NCBI GenBank assembly: GCA_009617715.1
Contig: VTFK01000023.1
Coordinates: forward strand, 1,984,001 to 2,048,000
Source of the DNA: Plectrocnemia conspersa
Taxonomy: Eukaryota; Arthropoda; Insecta; Trichoptera; Polycentropodidae
Length of the DNA stretch: 64,000 nt
Reading direction: 5' to 3'
The notes under the pieces were generated by a model. The model made no database searches, had not been told where the DNA came from, and saw nothing but the letters and a program-made list of their open reading frames with translations. Shown here in pieces: positions 1 to 9,800 of this stretch (position 1 is the first letter of the stretch; each line of letters starts with the position of its first letter). The position numbers were made by a program, and so were the translations under genes.

Positions 1-1290
1 TATATATTAAAGATACTTGTATATGTAAGCTTTTAATCATTAATACATAATTATTTTGTTATAAATACTAAGCCCACGAGCGATTAATTTATACATATAC
101 ATATATATAATTTACATTGTACATCTTTACTCTAATTATATGCATTATTTTTTATAATAATTGAGAATGATATCACTGGAACTTTTTTGATACCACCCGC
201 GAGCTCAATGATCGTTACAAGTATCATTATCATTTTGTGCGCAATTAATGATCGAGCTTGGTTACATATAATGGATATGTACAGCATTAACGTAATTTTA
301 TAGACGAACGCTCTTTGCCGAAAATCGTGCTCAGATTATTATGAATATAATTATTTGCAAATTGTAAATTGCAAACGCGTGTTGTTATTATTATATTTTA
401 TTATAGACATTTATAATTTTGTGAAGAAAGTTTTGGGAACCATTTATTATGCCTATATTTAAAGATATATACCAGCAAGATAAATACATGAAAGACGAAT
501 GGGTACGAATACTAGTGTTTTTTAATTTATATCGTGTCTAGGAGATCAGAATTAGTGTTTATTAAATACTTATAATTCTGATTGATCATTAAAAATTAGG
601 TTTTCCTCGATCTTTCTAATCTTACAAATAATTAAGAAAAGAATCATACATAAGCTGTAATAATAGTTTATGATTCATAAAATAGGTGTCAATGATTCGC
701 TTATACATAATCAGCAACTACTAGTTATTGATTGTGTTTTCTCAGTTTTAATTAGGCATTCTGTTTACTCAGTGTTTTTCATTTCTCGAGAAATTTTGAT
801 AAATAATGAAATATATAGTATGTGAATACAGTATATTATTGTAGATATCTTTATGAAAAGTACAAGATAACAAACTTCAATATGATTATGATTTGATATA
901 AAGGACCAAAACAGATCGCTGAGTTACAAAGGAAATTCGGGAATAAATTGTCAATAACAGCTGTTACAAATTTACATATTTATATTTAAAACAAGATAAA
1001 GATTAAAACTTTTTTGAATAATTGAAAAATCATGATTTAAGTTCGTCGACAGGCATATTTTATGGCGTAACTTTTGCAAATCCCCCATTAATTTTTGCAA
1101 TCTGCCGAATTCTACGCGGAACGGTTTTTTCTTATCTGGTTATTAATGTAGTTCTTATATTATCAAAACAAAGATTATTTTGGCATTAAAATACTTCCGA
1201 TCTCTAGTAAAAGCTTTCAGGAAAGCATGCATATTTCCAAGCATCTGGCACTGACTCAACCTTTCTTATGCATTATAAAAAAATCAGAGG
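1..1290. other. AT-rich intergenic DNA
   Basis: No coding exon, RNA gene or well-bounded element is visible here. The part around 535-640 is one copy of a dispersed repeat that recurs near 14915-15056 and 21705-21840. The shared landmarks are a GATC..GAATTAG start, a TTAGG(G/T)TTxCCT core and a later GAT..CGT segment. The rest is low-complexity A/T sequence. Confidence 0.5.
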
Positions 1291-1294
1291 TTTA

Positions 1295-1650
1295 TTTCAC
1301 AGAATTTTCGTAAAACATTTAAAAATATTCGTATAAATTTAATTTTTACAAAAAAAAAAGCAAAATTAAAATTTTCGAGATTTTTTTTAGAAATGAGAAT
1401 TTTCGATTTTGCATTTTTAACATTTGAAAATATTCGTATATAATTTATTTTGTAACAAAAAAAGTAAAAAGAAAATTTTGGAGAAATCAGCAAATTTCTT
1501 GAGAAATGAAAATTTTCGATTTAGGATTTTTTAATATTTAAAATATTCGTATAAATGAATTTTTTAACAAAACAAAGCAAAGTGAAAATTTTCGAAAAAG
1601 TAGCAAATTTCTTGAGAAATGAGAATTTTAGATTTGGCATTATTCTTGAG
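1295..1650. repeat. tandem repeat, about 105-115 bp period, 3 copies
   Basis: The landmark AATATTCGTATA recurs near 1325, 1430 and 1541. It is followed each time by a T/A-rich stretch, then AAAATTTTCGA or AAAATTTTGGA. GCAAATTTCTTGAGAAATGA appears in the later units. This is a short diverged minisatellite. The open frame on the minus strand across it is low complexity and not a gene. Confidence 0.75.
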
Positions 1651-1712
1651 ATATTCTTAGAAAGAAACACTAATTGTATTGACCTGATTCGTTACAAGGG
1701 TATGTTTTATAC

Positions 1713-2683
1713 CAGGGGCGGCCAATCCAAATGATCTTGCGGGTCACTTTGGAAATGCATCATAACTCCGCGAGCCACATATAAAATTATATATCCCCAT
1801 ATTAAATTTAGATACACTATAGCATGGTTTCCCAAACTTTTTCAGCGACGGAACACTTGGCAAATCCGAAAACTTTGGCGGAACACTTAGCTTATTTTTT
1901 AGGTTGGGTAATTCATAATAGTATAAATAAAAATAAAAAATGTTAAAAAATAAATATCATTTATTTAATAAACATAAAAATTCAAATAAATAAAACTCCT
2001 AATGACTGATGATTTTGGGTTCTTAAATTACATTTTTTTTATATCAGGCATAATATTGATCAGTTGTATTCTCAGTTTTTGGATTATTTTCTTCTTCGAT
2101 GATAGATGTATCAGTAGAAATATTTGGCCTTTCTTTCGTCAAATTTCCTGTTTTCAACCAAAGATCCATGGGTAGTTTTTGAATAATATGTAAATTCTGT
2201 AATATTTTTTTTTTTGGCAAAATGGAAAAAAATCTGTATTGTAAGCAACCAGACTAAGTTAATGTACAAGAAAATCGATTCATTTTTATGCAAATTTTAT
2301 TTAAATCATTTATATTTCCAAAAATATACACCCAATCCTGTTTTAACGCAATAAATTACAATAGTTTCAAGCTTTTTTATCAGATTTATGAGCAATTTTT
2401 ATGTATTAGCAAGACTAACAATTTTTTTAATATACTCCAAATTTTTGTGAAATATCTATTTAGGCTCCGCGGAACACCTATTTTGGACTCGCGGAACACC
2501 AGTGTTCCTCGGAACATAGTTTGGGAAACCATGCACTATAGACATTTTTTTGGAGTGAAATATTGAAACATAATGAATTATTATTATAGTGTTTACTATT
2601 ATTCTTATATGTAAACATAGGTAATATAATAATAATGATACTAAACATACATTGTAAAGAATCTCGCGGGTTGGCCACCCCTG
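1713..2683. mobile_element. hAT-type MITE split by a second hAT-type element
   Basis: The ends form an inverted repeat: CAGGGGCGGCCAATCC on the left against CAGGGGTGGCCAACCC on the right read inward. The flanking 8-mers TTTTATAC (1705-1712) and GTTTATAC (2684-2691) match at 7 of 8 positions, as expected for a hAT target duplication. Removing the inner insertion (1823-2533 plus one duplication) leaves about 252 bp. That matches the uninterrupted 250-bp copy at 51006-51255 along its whole length. It has no coding capacity, so it is non-autonomous. Confidence 0.88.
1823..2533. mobile_element. nested hAT-type non-autonomous element (711 bp)
   Basis: It is bounded by the perfect inverted repeat CATGGTTTCCCAAACT / AGTTTGGGAAACCATG. 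It is flanked by an exact 8-bp duplication CACTATAG at 1815-1822 and 2534-2541, the hallmark of hAT insertion. Subterminal CGGAACAC motifs occur in both arms (near 1847, 1879, 2468 and 2491). No transposase is visible. It sits inside the older MITE at 1713-2683, which orders the two insertions in time. Confidence 0.92.
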
Positions 2684-2689
2684 GTTTAT

Positions 2690-2800
2690 ACAGTAAAAGT
2701 TAATTATATTATTTTTATTAACTTTTAATAAATAAAAGTTAATAAAAAGTTTATTAAGCTAAATAAATTAATAAAATAAATAAAATAAATAAGTAACTAT
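2690..2800 (+). mobile_element. LINE 3' tail fragment
   Basis: The segment TTAAGCTAAATAAATTAATA followed by AAATA repeats (about 2754-2792) is nearly identical to the tail of the LINE fragment at 60338-60372. Only the 3' end is present, consistent with a severely 5'-truncated retrotransposon copy. Confidence 0.55.
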
Positions 2801-3028
2801 CTCTTATAAAAAAATGTATTGCAATCTTTTGATTGTCGTACATTATGAAGTTATTTGAAATTTATTGTGTTAAATTAGCTTAAAAAATATTGCTTAGTAG
2901 TTTCTATATATATTATTTTTGTTATTTAAGTGTTGTATAGATTATAATACTGTAGTTAGTTTTTTAAAGGATTTTTATTTTATTTTGTTAGTCATTTTTC
3001 AAACATTTTTTTCACGGCCAAATAATAT

Positions 3029-3119
3029 AAATAAAAATTCAAGTTCCACTGTCGGGGACTCGAACCCATAACTTCAGAGTTACTACTCTGAGATATTACG
3101 GACTACGGTATTCCGTCCT
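3029..3119 (-). repeat. tRNA-like short repeat (SINE-like)
   Basis: Read on the minus strand it has a B-box-like GGTTCGAGTCC, an upstream GTAGTCCGTAA resembling a decayed A box, and a trailing GAATTTTTATT. It cannot fold into a proper tRNA cloverleaf. Related copies occur at 27573-27660 (plus) and 53051-53141 (minus), so this is a dispersed tRNA-derived family rather than a functional tRNA. Confidence 0.5.
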
Positions 3120-3129
3120 TAAACATACA

Positions 3130-3925
3130 TTTTTCTAAAAATATTTTTATTTATTCTTTAATATGAATATTCTTTTAAAATATTTAATTATTGTTCATTT
3201 ATTAATCATTAAAATAAATAATTTTAAATAAACGAATGTTCATTAAAACGTGCGGAATTAAATTTCATAAAAAATTACGAAATGAGTCAATTATCCAATA
3301 AAAAAATATTAATGATTTTTTTATTTGTATATAGCTATTGCTTTATGCATCTAAATTTACCTTCAAAATTAAAAAAAATGAATATCTATTTTAAAAATTA
3401 AAAGTCTGCCATTTTCTGCAAATTCCTTTCCCCTTTTTCTTGCATGATGAGGGCATGATACTGCACACTTGATAATTGCGTTAGAATTTTTTGTTCTCAT
3501 ACTTCGTCGAAAAATGCTACCCTATCAATATTCGTCTTTTCGTTGGGTCCTTTATCTTTCTTTTTCTTCTGGTAATTGTTTTTTTTTATAAATTCTAAAA
3601 TTGTAAACAGTGAAATTCGAGGCACACCAATACTCTTCGACTTTAGAATTAAACTGAATGCAAACTATATAATATATTATATATATTCAAACATATATTG
3701 CACATGTGGAATTCATCGGAATGACTATAAAAAATTGTGTCACTCCCCCCAGAGCTCTTGTGATGTACAAAAAAATAACATGTGTTCTGATTCTTGTTAA
3801 TAAAAGTAATTAAATGAGGGTAGAAAGCCAATGAAACATAACATCATAAAAACATCATTATACATCTTATACATCGTAAAAAAAATATGTGTTAAATTTG
3901 AGACAAAGACCTGCTTTATAATATT
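3130..3925. other. AT-rich intergenic DNA
   Basis: I see no gene here. Short open frames at 3576-3800 and 3649-3831 overlap on opposite strands, lack codon structure and have no recognisable motif. Confidence 0.5.
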
Positions 3926-3929
3926 CCGA

Positions 3930-4048
3930 TATATACGCTCCTCACACTTAAGAGATAAGTTTTTTCTTGACTGTGAGATATATCCGCTTCTCGCACTTAA
4001 GGGACATGCGATGTGAAGCGGATTTATCCGCTCCTCGCACGTAAAGGG
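3930..4048. mobile_element. piggyBac-like MITE end with repeated subterminal units
   Basis: The right boundary reads GTAAAGGG followed by TTAA (4049-4052), the piggyBac-type end and target. Inside are three related units ending CTCACACTTAAGAGA, CTCGCACTTAAGGGA and CTCGCACGTAAAGGG, plus the palindrome GCGGATTTATCCGC. The piece near 15364-15645 shares the CGGATTTATCCG palindrome. I could not find the left end. Confidence 0.5.
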
Positions 4049-4533
4049 TTAAATAATTAATTAATTTTATTAAAAGTCATTATTGATTTTTTAATAATTT
4101 TTTTGTGATAAAGTTTTTAATAATATAATTCATAAACGTGAATTAAATTGAATGAATTCTAAACGCATCTTTACTATACGTGTTTTTACCTTTATAGTAG
4201 TTATTCATTATTGCTATTTTTATAAAATAAATATAAATGATAATCAACAGTTTTTGGTATTGCAGATCCTTCAATATATGTTTTGATTTTGTCACGACTG
4301 TGATAAAAAAAGGTTAGAATAAAAACCGTAAACCTAGAAAAAGAAGTTAGTTTGAGAAAGCGGAGGTTATTTAATAGCTGTGAAATATTGCCAAAGATTA
4401 GCACATCCTATATAATTCATCATTGTTATGTATATGTTAAGCTTTGATTTATAAAGGTTGTCTATGTATATGAATTGTCAATTTAATATTCTATCGCCTA
4501 AGGCTTATATGGCAATAAAAATAAATTAAAAGG

Positions 4534-4773
4534 TCACACTTTGGATAAATCCGTGTAAAAAGTTGATCGTTTGACCTCATAAGTTAACATTTGACCGGCT
4601 GTCGTTGGTTTTTTCAACTCAATTATTCTCTTAGTGTTGCGAACCGATCCTAGATCGATAAGATAGATCGCGATTTGGTATTCACATTGACATATCCCAA
4701 CATGGCCAAAACCATAAGGGGAACGATCCGTCAATCGATAATGCGAATAATTGCTATCTGCAGGTTTAGGCTT
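4534..4773 (-). other. unidentified coding-like ORF, possible exon or pseudogene
   Basis: On the minus strand about 80 codons are open down to a TGA at 4534-4536. Base composition is clearly less AT-rich than the surroundings. The peptide includes SPYGFGHVGICQCEYQ and a later IDLGSVRNTKRIIELKK, which look like real protein. There is no ATG near the start, and the frame stays open upstream to about 4790. A possible acceptor (ending AG) lies near 4785, but no good donor follows. I do not recognise the protein. The xxIDLGxxRxxxxI pattern is vaguely like a strand of galactose-binding (discoidin-type) domains, but that is weak. It could be a retrocopy fragment or an exon of a minus-strand gene outside the window. 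Confidence 0.35.
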
Positions 4774-4999
4774 TGGACTAGTCTTGTTCGACTTAGGAAT
4801 TTATCTGCCATAAATGATTCGATTTATAATTTGTTAATGTAAGATATAATAAAAATAATTGATGAAAGTGGGAGTTAGAGATTATTATGAGTAAATCTTG
4901 TTTATAATGTATATATTTTTTATTTATCTACATCGTGTCTTTCAGTTAAATAGTATTTGGTATATTAAACAAATATTTATTCATAGATAAAAAAATATT

Positions 5000-5600
5000 C
5001 AGCAATGCAGCAGCTGTTGAAATCTGTATTGCCAGTCAACAGCCATTAATCTAATCTACCTTGTCACCTTTTCAAGTGACAATATTCCACTATCCATCAA
5101 TATACCATCGTTATCTTCGAAATCATCCATACGCAACTCTACCTAACTTAACTAGACTAGCGAGATAAAACCAGCGCCAGGTGATTAATGCCGTATTAGC
5201 GTAATTAATTACGAGATATTATCTGACCAACCCGGGATTTATGATCATACTTATATGATAAATACAGTCGAGTAAAAAAAAGTTCAGCGAGTCCGTATAA
5301 GGAATTCTTAAATTGACGTCAAAGCTTCACCCGGTCAGGCCTCTTTGATAGCTCAGATGGTCAGATTGAGATGAATGCCCAGGATATCGCGTATACCCAA
5401 ACCGACGCTAATGCCTTATGCTCCTGTCAATCCGTGATGTACGGCAATCAAATCTGATGTTCACGACATGGGAATTGCATGCCTGGATAGCCCGGGGCGA
5501 TTGCTTTGTATGGGCTGTTGCCCGTTAAATTAATGCAGACGCATGCTGAAGAATCTGGTATGCGGATAAGGATTTAGCTATAAATCATCTCAAATTAGAT
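5000..5600. other. GC-richer island, no ORF
   Basis: Composition rises well above the AT-rich background, for example around 5330-5560, yet all six frames are interrupted. The piece at 5352-5363 resembles a tRNA A box, but no matching B box or acceptor stem exists. It may be conserved regulatory DNA or a 5' noncoding exon upstream of IP3K. Sequence alone does not decide. Confidence 0.3.
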
Positions 5601-5977
5601 TCATCCACATTGGTTAATAATTACATAAACAACTGATCATGCTAGTAATAAAATACAACAATATTTTTGCAACATCAGTAAGATATTATGTAAAATTACA
5701 GACTGATTTCAACTGTATCATTTTTCTTTTCTACTAGATGTCTATCATGTTTTTGTTGTTATGTTATAACATTCTTGCTTCATAAAAATTATCAAAAATT
5801 ATGCATTTTAGTATATGTACGTTGATTGGTTTTGGGCTGTACATAATAATTATTTCTGTAGTAAAAAATTACTGTTACGTAATTTTATTACAAATTATCT
5901 TGTTAGCATACTTTTATTTTTTCTGCAAATTATTTTTTCGGTTTTTTATTACTAATTATTTGAAATAATAATAATAA

Positions 5978-6055
5978 TGGCAATACCGGTAATACCGGTA
6001 TTGACAATATTACTGTTTTTATATCATGGTAGTACCGGTATTATTGCAATCACTA
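5978..6055. repeat. short inverted repeat with TACCGGTA motifs
   Basis: GGCAATACCGGTAATACC on the left is mirrored by GGTAGTACCGGTATTATTGC on the right. A related fragment (GATTGCAATACCGGTAGTACC) lies at 20267-20312. The ends resemble hAT-type termini, but no clean target duplication is visible. Confidence 0.5.
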
Positions 6056-6416
6056 CTTGCAATGTCATACATTCATTTTATTCTCAGCTATATAGCTGTA
6101 AATTTGGGATTGTTACACAACTGAAGACGAAACACAGCTGACTCTATTGAGTCGACAGAAAAACATATTTTAATTATTTTTGAGTCAACCTAATATATTA
6201 TTTTTATGATTGAATTTGACGTTTATTAATTGTAGAAAAGCAATAATAGTTTTTAATTAATACCACTAAAAATTAACACTATGTAATAATTTTGATCTAT
6301 CGTAATTATAAATTTAAAATTTTAAAACAGATTCACTTAGACTCCTATTTATTTAGAATCGCGGAATATTCTTCGCAAACCTTAATTTTAAAAAATATGA
6401 TTTGTTAGATCAATCG

Positions 6417-6457
6417 CGCGCCCCTGGGCGGTCGCCTATTTAATAGGGACGGCCCTG
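6417..6457 (-). mobile_element. hAT-like terminus next to IP3K exon 1a
   Basis: Read on the minus strand this begins CAGGGCCGTCCCTATTAAAT and ends in a GCCCAGGGG-type segment. A decayed relative lies at 12340-12372 (ATTAAATAGGAACGGCATTT). The last base is only about 65 bp before the preferred IP3K exon 1a start codon, so part of that exon's leader or promoter may be transposon-derived. Confidence 0.4.
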
Positions 6458-6522
6458 TACTTGTGCTTAGTGATGTGAACCAAACATTGTGCTTCGTTGC
6501 GTGGAACGGGAAAAGCTCTAAG

Positions 6523-6804
6523 ATGGCTTCGTCGGAGTATGGGAGCGTGACTCCTTCCTCGCTGCAGCAATTGTCTGCCAGCGGTTCCAAACCGAGGAGT
6601 CTCATGGAGAGCATCCTGGTCGCCAAGATGGAGTCACTCAGCAGCGGAAGACCAGCTCCGTTCCTGAGGAACGACTCCATGGACAGCTGCAGCAGTATGG
6701 GCTCCATATCGTCACTTTCTAGTGACGTATGCAGATGCGACGATTGCTTGCTGGGCATCGTGGATCTCTATGCTCCTGGACCGGCGGAGAAAGCTAGAAA
6801 AAAG
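6523..6804 (+). CDS. IP3K: IP3K alternative first coding exon 1a
   Basis: It encodes 94 residues starting [15 protein letters not shown] prefer this ATG to one at 6463 because the intervening 20 codons follow transposon-like DNA and look less protein-like. The exon is Ser-rich, with the cluster [17 protein letters not shown], then [14 protein letters not shown], and ends in basic EKARKK. The donor is AAG|GTTCGA, a modest site. The exon ends in phase 0 and would join 36397. The N-terminal part is likely regulatory or targeting rather than catalytic. A separate gene sharing the strand is possible but less likely. Confidence 0.7.
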
Positions 6805-9800
6805 GTTCGATTTTGATTCAATTTAAAAGAAATTCTGACTAAGATTAGTTTTTAAATCATCCCTAGGTCAGGGTTGGCTTTAATAAATAATTTTAGTTTT
6901 GCTCCACTTATAAAGGTAAAAAAATAAAGTAAGCAGGAAATTAAAAAAATATTAAATTAATATATTATATAAACATATATCAGGTTAATATAATATTATA
7001 ATAATGTATAATATGAAAAAAAGTGAAGTACATGTCTCACTTTTATTGTCAGCAAGTAAGACGCTTGGAAGATATGTATTATAATTTTTTTCTGTATAAA
7101 TCAGTAATAAATGAGTGTGGATGAATCGTAGTCTTAGAAAAGTATAGTCATTGATGTGATGATGTCTGAGCACCTGGTTTACGTGACACAGTTCTTGTAC
7201 ATTTAGATGCTAGTGGGTTTGCCGAATGGTGAATGGGTTTATTTTTTCCATTTAGACCCAAGAAATTATACGCCTTCCTTTTGGTACGCATATGAATATG
7301 AAAGAACCGAACCTGTTAAAATATAGTCTTTGGTGATCTACCATAAATATTTATGTTATATGCTAAGCTTAATTTTAATTGTTTAATTGGTAATTTCTAT
7401 TTTACTTTGAATTTTTAATATTTTTTTATATTTTAATTCTACACATAAACTTATATTTATATTCTTAGAAGAAAGTATGGTAGTTCAAGTGACTCCTGAA
7501 GTTATTTTATTAAACTATTTTTTCTTCAAGGATAATGGCATTTTTTAATTGCTTGTTGTAAAGATTTTAAACATATGTTTTGTAAACTGCAGAGGTGTCT
7601 TAAAAAAATTCTAGCATTTTTTTATACAATTTACTTTTAAATTGACATTTCATTAGTTTTTTAAGAAAACTTTGAGGATCAATTAACGTTTTGGAATAGG
7701 GAAAGTATTAAATGTATGTATGTACACATGTAGCCCAATAGTTAAGTATTTACTAGTTTGAATGAGCTAATTTTATTTTAAAGGAAAAGGATAATCACAT
7801 TAAAGACCTTCTAAAAGTTGACCACTTGTGATGACTCATAAATGTCGTCATCCTTTGAGTCTAGCGAGAACCAATTGAACGTCTCGCAAATCCCTGGCAT
7901 CTGGGATTAGAAAGCGTGTTTTTTGGAACTTCTTTTGATGTATGATTTCACGCTTTCTTATATTTTTCACAAACAATCACAATTTCTATCAATTATGGTT
8001 CTAGGACGAAGAATTTTATGTAATTAAAAGTATTTATACTTGCTTGTCCATACTATGTTACTGCGGCATATAGTCTCATAGTTGTCTCGAAGATCGGGCT
8101 GAACTCTTGGGATTTGAGTGACTACTGAATTGGACCTATTTGACGTTCGAAAGAAAGCGGTAGCTTTCTTGGCAATAAAGTAGTATTTGTCTGTGTGGCA
8201 ATAAAGTAGTATTTGTCTGATACTTCAGCATGGCCGTGTTTTGGCTTATATATCATTCGGAATTAGGAGGAAATTCAACGCATGTTTTCCAATCGACTGG
8301 CCAATTTGAATGATTCGGGGTGGAAACAGACTATTTATTTTTGCCTTTTTTCTGATTGCTCAATTTATATTTATATTGAAATATTATTTTATCGAATTCA
8401 ATTTCTTTAGTCGCAGTATTAAATTGAAAAAATAAAGTTTGAATAATCTTCATGTATGTCAAATCTTCTTCAAATATAAACGAATACTTTAAGAATAACT
8501 TATACCTCGAATATATTCAGTATTTGAAAATTCATATATTTGGATAACTATAATATTTGTTAAATGTATTTTTAATTACGTTCGGTTTTCCATTTTTCTG
8601 GAGTTTTCTATTTACGTTTCGCTAGAACTTTTCCAGCATCATCAGAAGATTGATATTTGATGTTATAAAACAATTTTTTGAAACGCGTCGTATAATAATA
8701 TTTCTGTGCGATTGTAAAATAGTATGTAGCAAAATCAATCTTCTGATGATGCTGGAAAATAGTTCTGCAAAAAAGTAGAGGGAACACTACAAAGAAAACG
8801 CAGAAACAGATAATAAATATAAATATATATGTACATATTTAATTATTTTTGTCTATTCCATAAAACCTATATTTTTTGGTAATAATTTTGTAGTCACGTT
8901 ATTTTTTTATGGTTCGCCATATAGGAAATTCAATTTTTCTAATTATTTTTATTTTTTAAATAAAATATTAAATTAAAAAAATGTTTTATTTAATAATATT
9001 TAAAATCAAATAATATATTTAAATAATTAAAAACTTTTTTTTTTATTAAAAATATTATATTATAATTTTTATTTATGTGAATAATTTTATTGCATTCAAA
9101 AATTACAATGAATTGCATATTAATTTAAATTAGTTATATTTTTAGTATAAATATTTATTAGTATTATATATTTATATTATTAATTATTATGATAAATTCA
9201 TATTTATTTTACAACCATAGCAAAGTTTCAAACCAAATTAAATTCAATTAATATATTCATAAAACGATAGATGTCGTTTATTAGTTGTTATATGCACAGT
9301 TGTAAACTGGTATAACTATTTATTTATGATCCATAGCTATGAAATAATGAAACACATATAAATCAACACACTTAACACACGTAAACGCAATCACTTTCAT
9401 GAATAAAACACGCATTATAATAAATAAACACTTTGAAACAAGTCTTACCCATATAAAAATCGTTCAATCGCTTACTTTTTTCTTTTTACACAAATCATAC
9501 GAATAGAAAAACAATGCGCCATAAATTATATTTTATACCTTCATATAATAAAAATGGCCATTCGGTGATTGTGTCTATAAAAGGATAAATTAATATTATA
9601 AATAAATATGCACTTGCCATGAAGTGGTTGTCCATGAATTCCATGATCTGTAATTATGACGTTGATATCCCTTTTTAATTCGTTATACATTCAACAATGG
9701 TCCCTTATCATGGTCAAACTTTTCTGAACCGTTAAGCCAGGAATTTCCAATGATAAAATACATAACCATTTCAACATTACGTCATACTAATTAATTAGTT

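Noticed and set aside
1284..1493. 69-residue minus-strand ORF
   Set aside because: It is a Phe/Lys/Asn low-complexity reading of an AT-rich tandem repeat.
3029..3119. Functional tRNA gene
   Set aside because: The B box is present, but no cloverleaf or acceptor stem can be formed, and sibling copies show the same decay.
5346..5400. tRNA gene (A-box-like TAGCTCAGATGG)
   Set aside because: There is no B box at the right spacing and no acceptor stem.
6405..6758. 117-codon minus-strand ORF
   Set aside because: It is the complement of IP3K exon 1a, whose plus frame is better supported by its clean phase-0 donor.
8735..8775. Functional hammerhead on the plus strand
   Set aside because: The GAAA core is replaced by an A run and stem II has lost a base, so only the minus-strand arm retains a plausible core.
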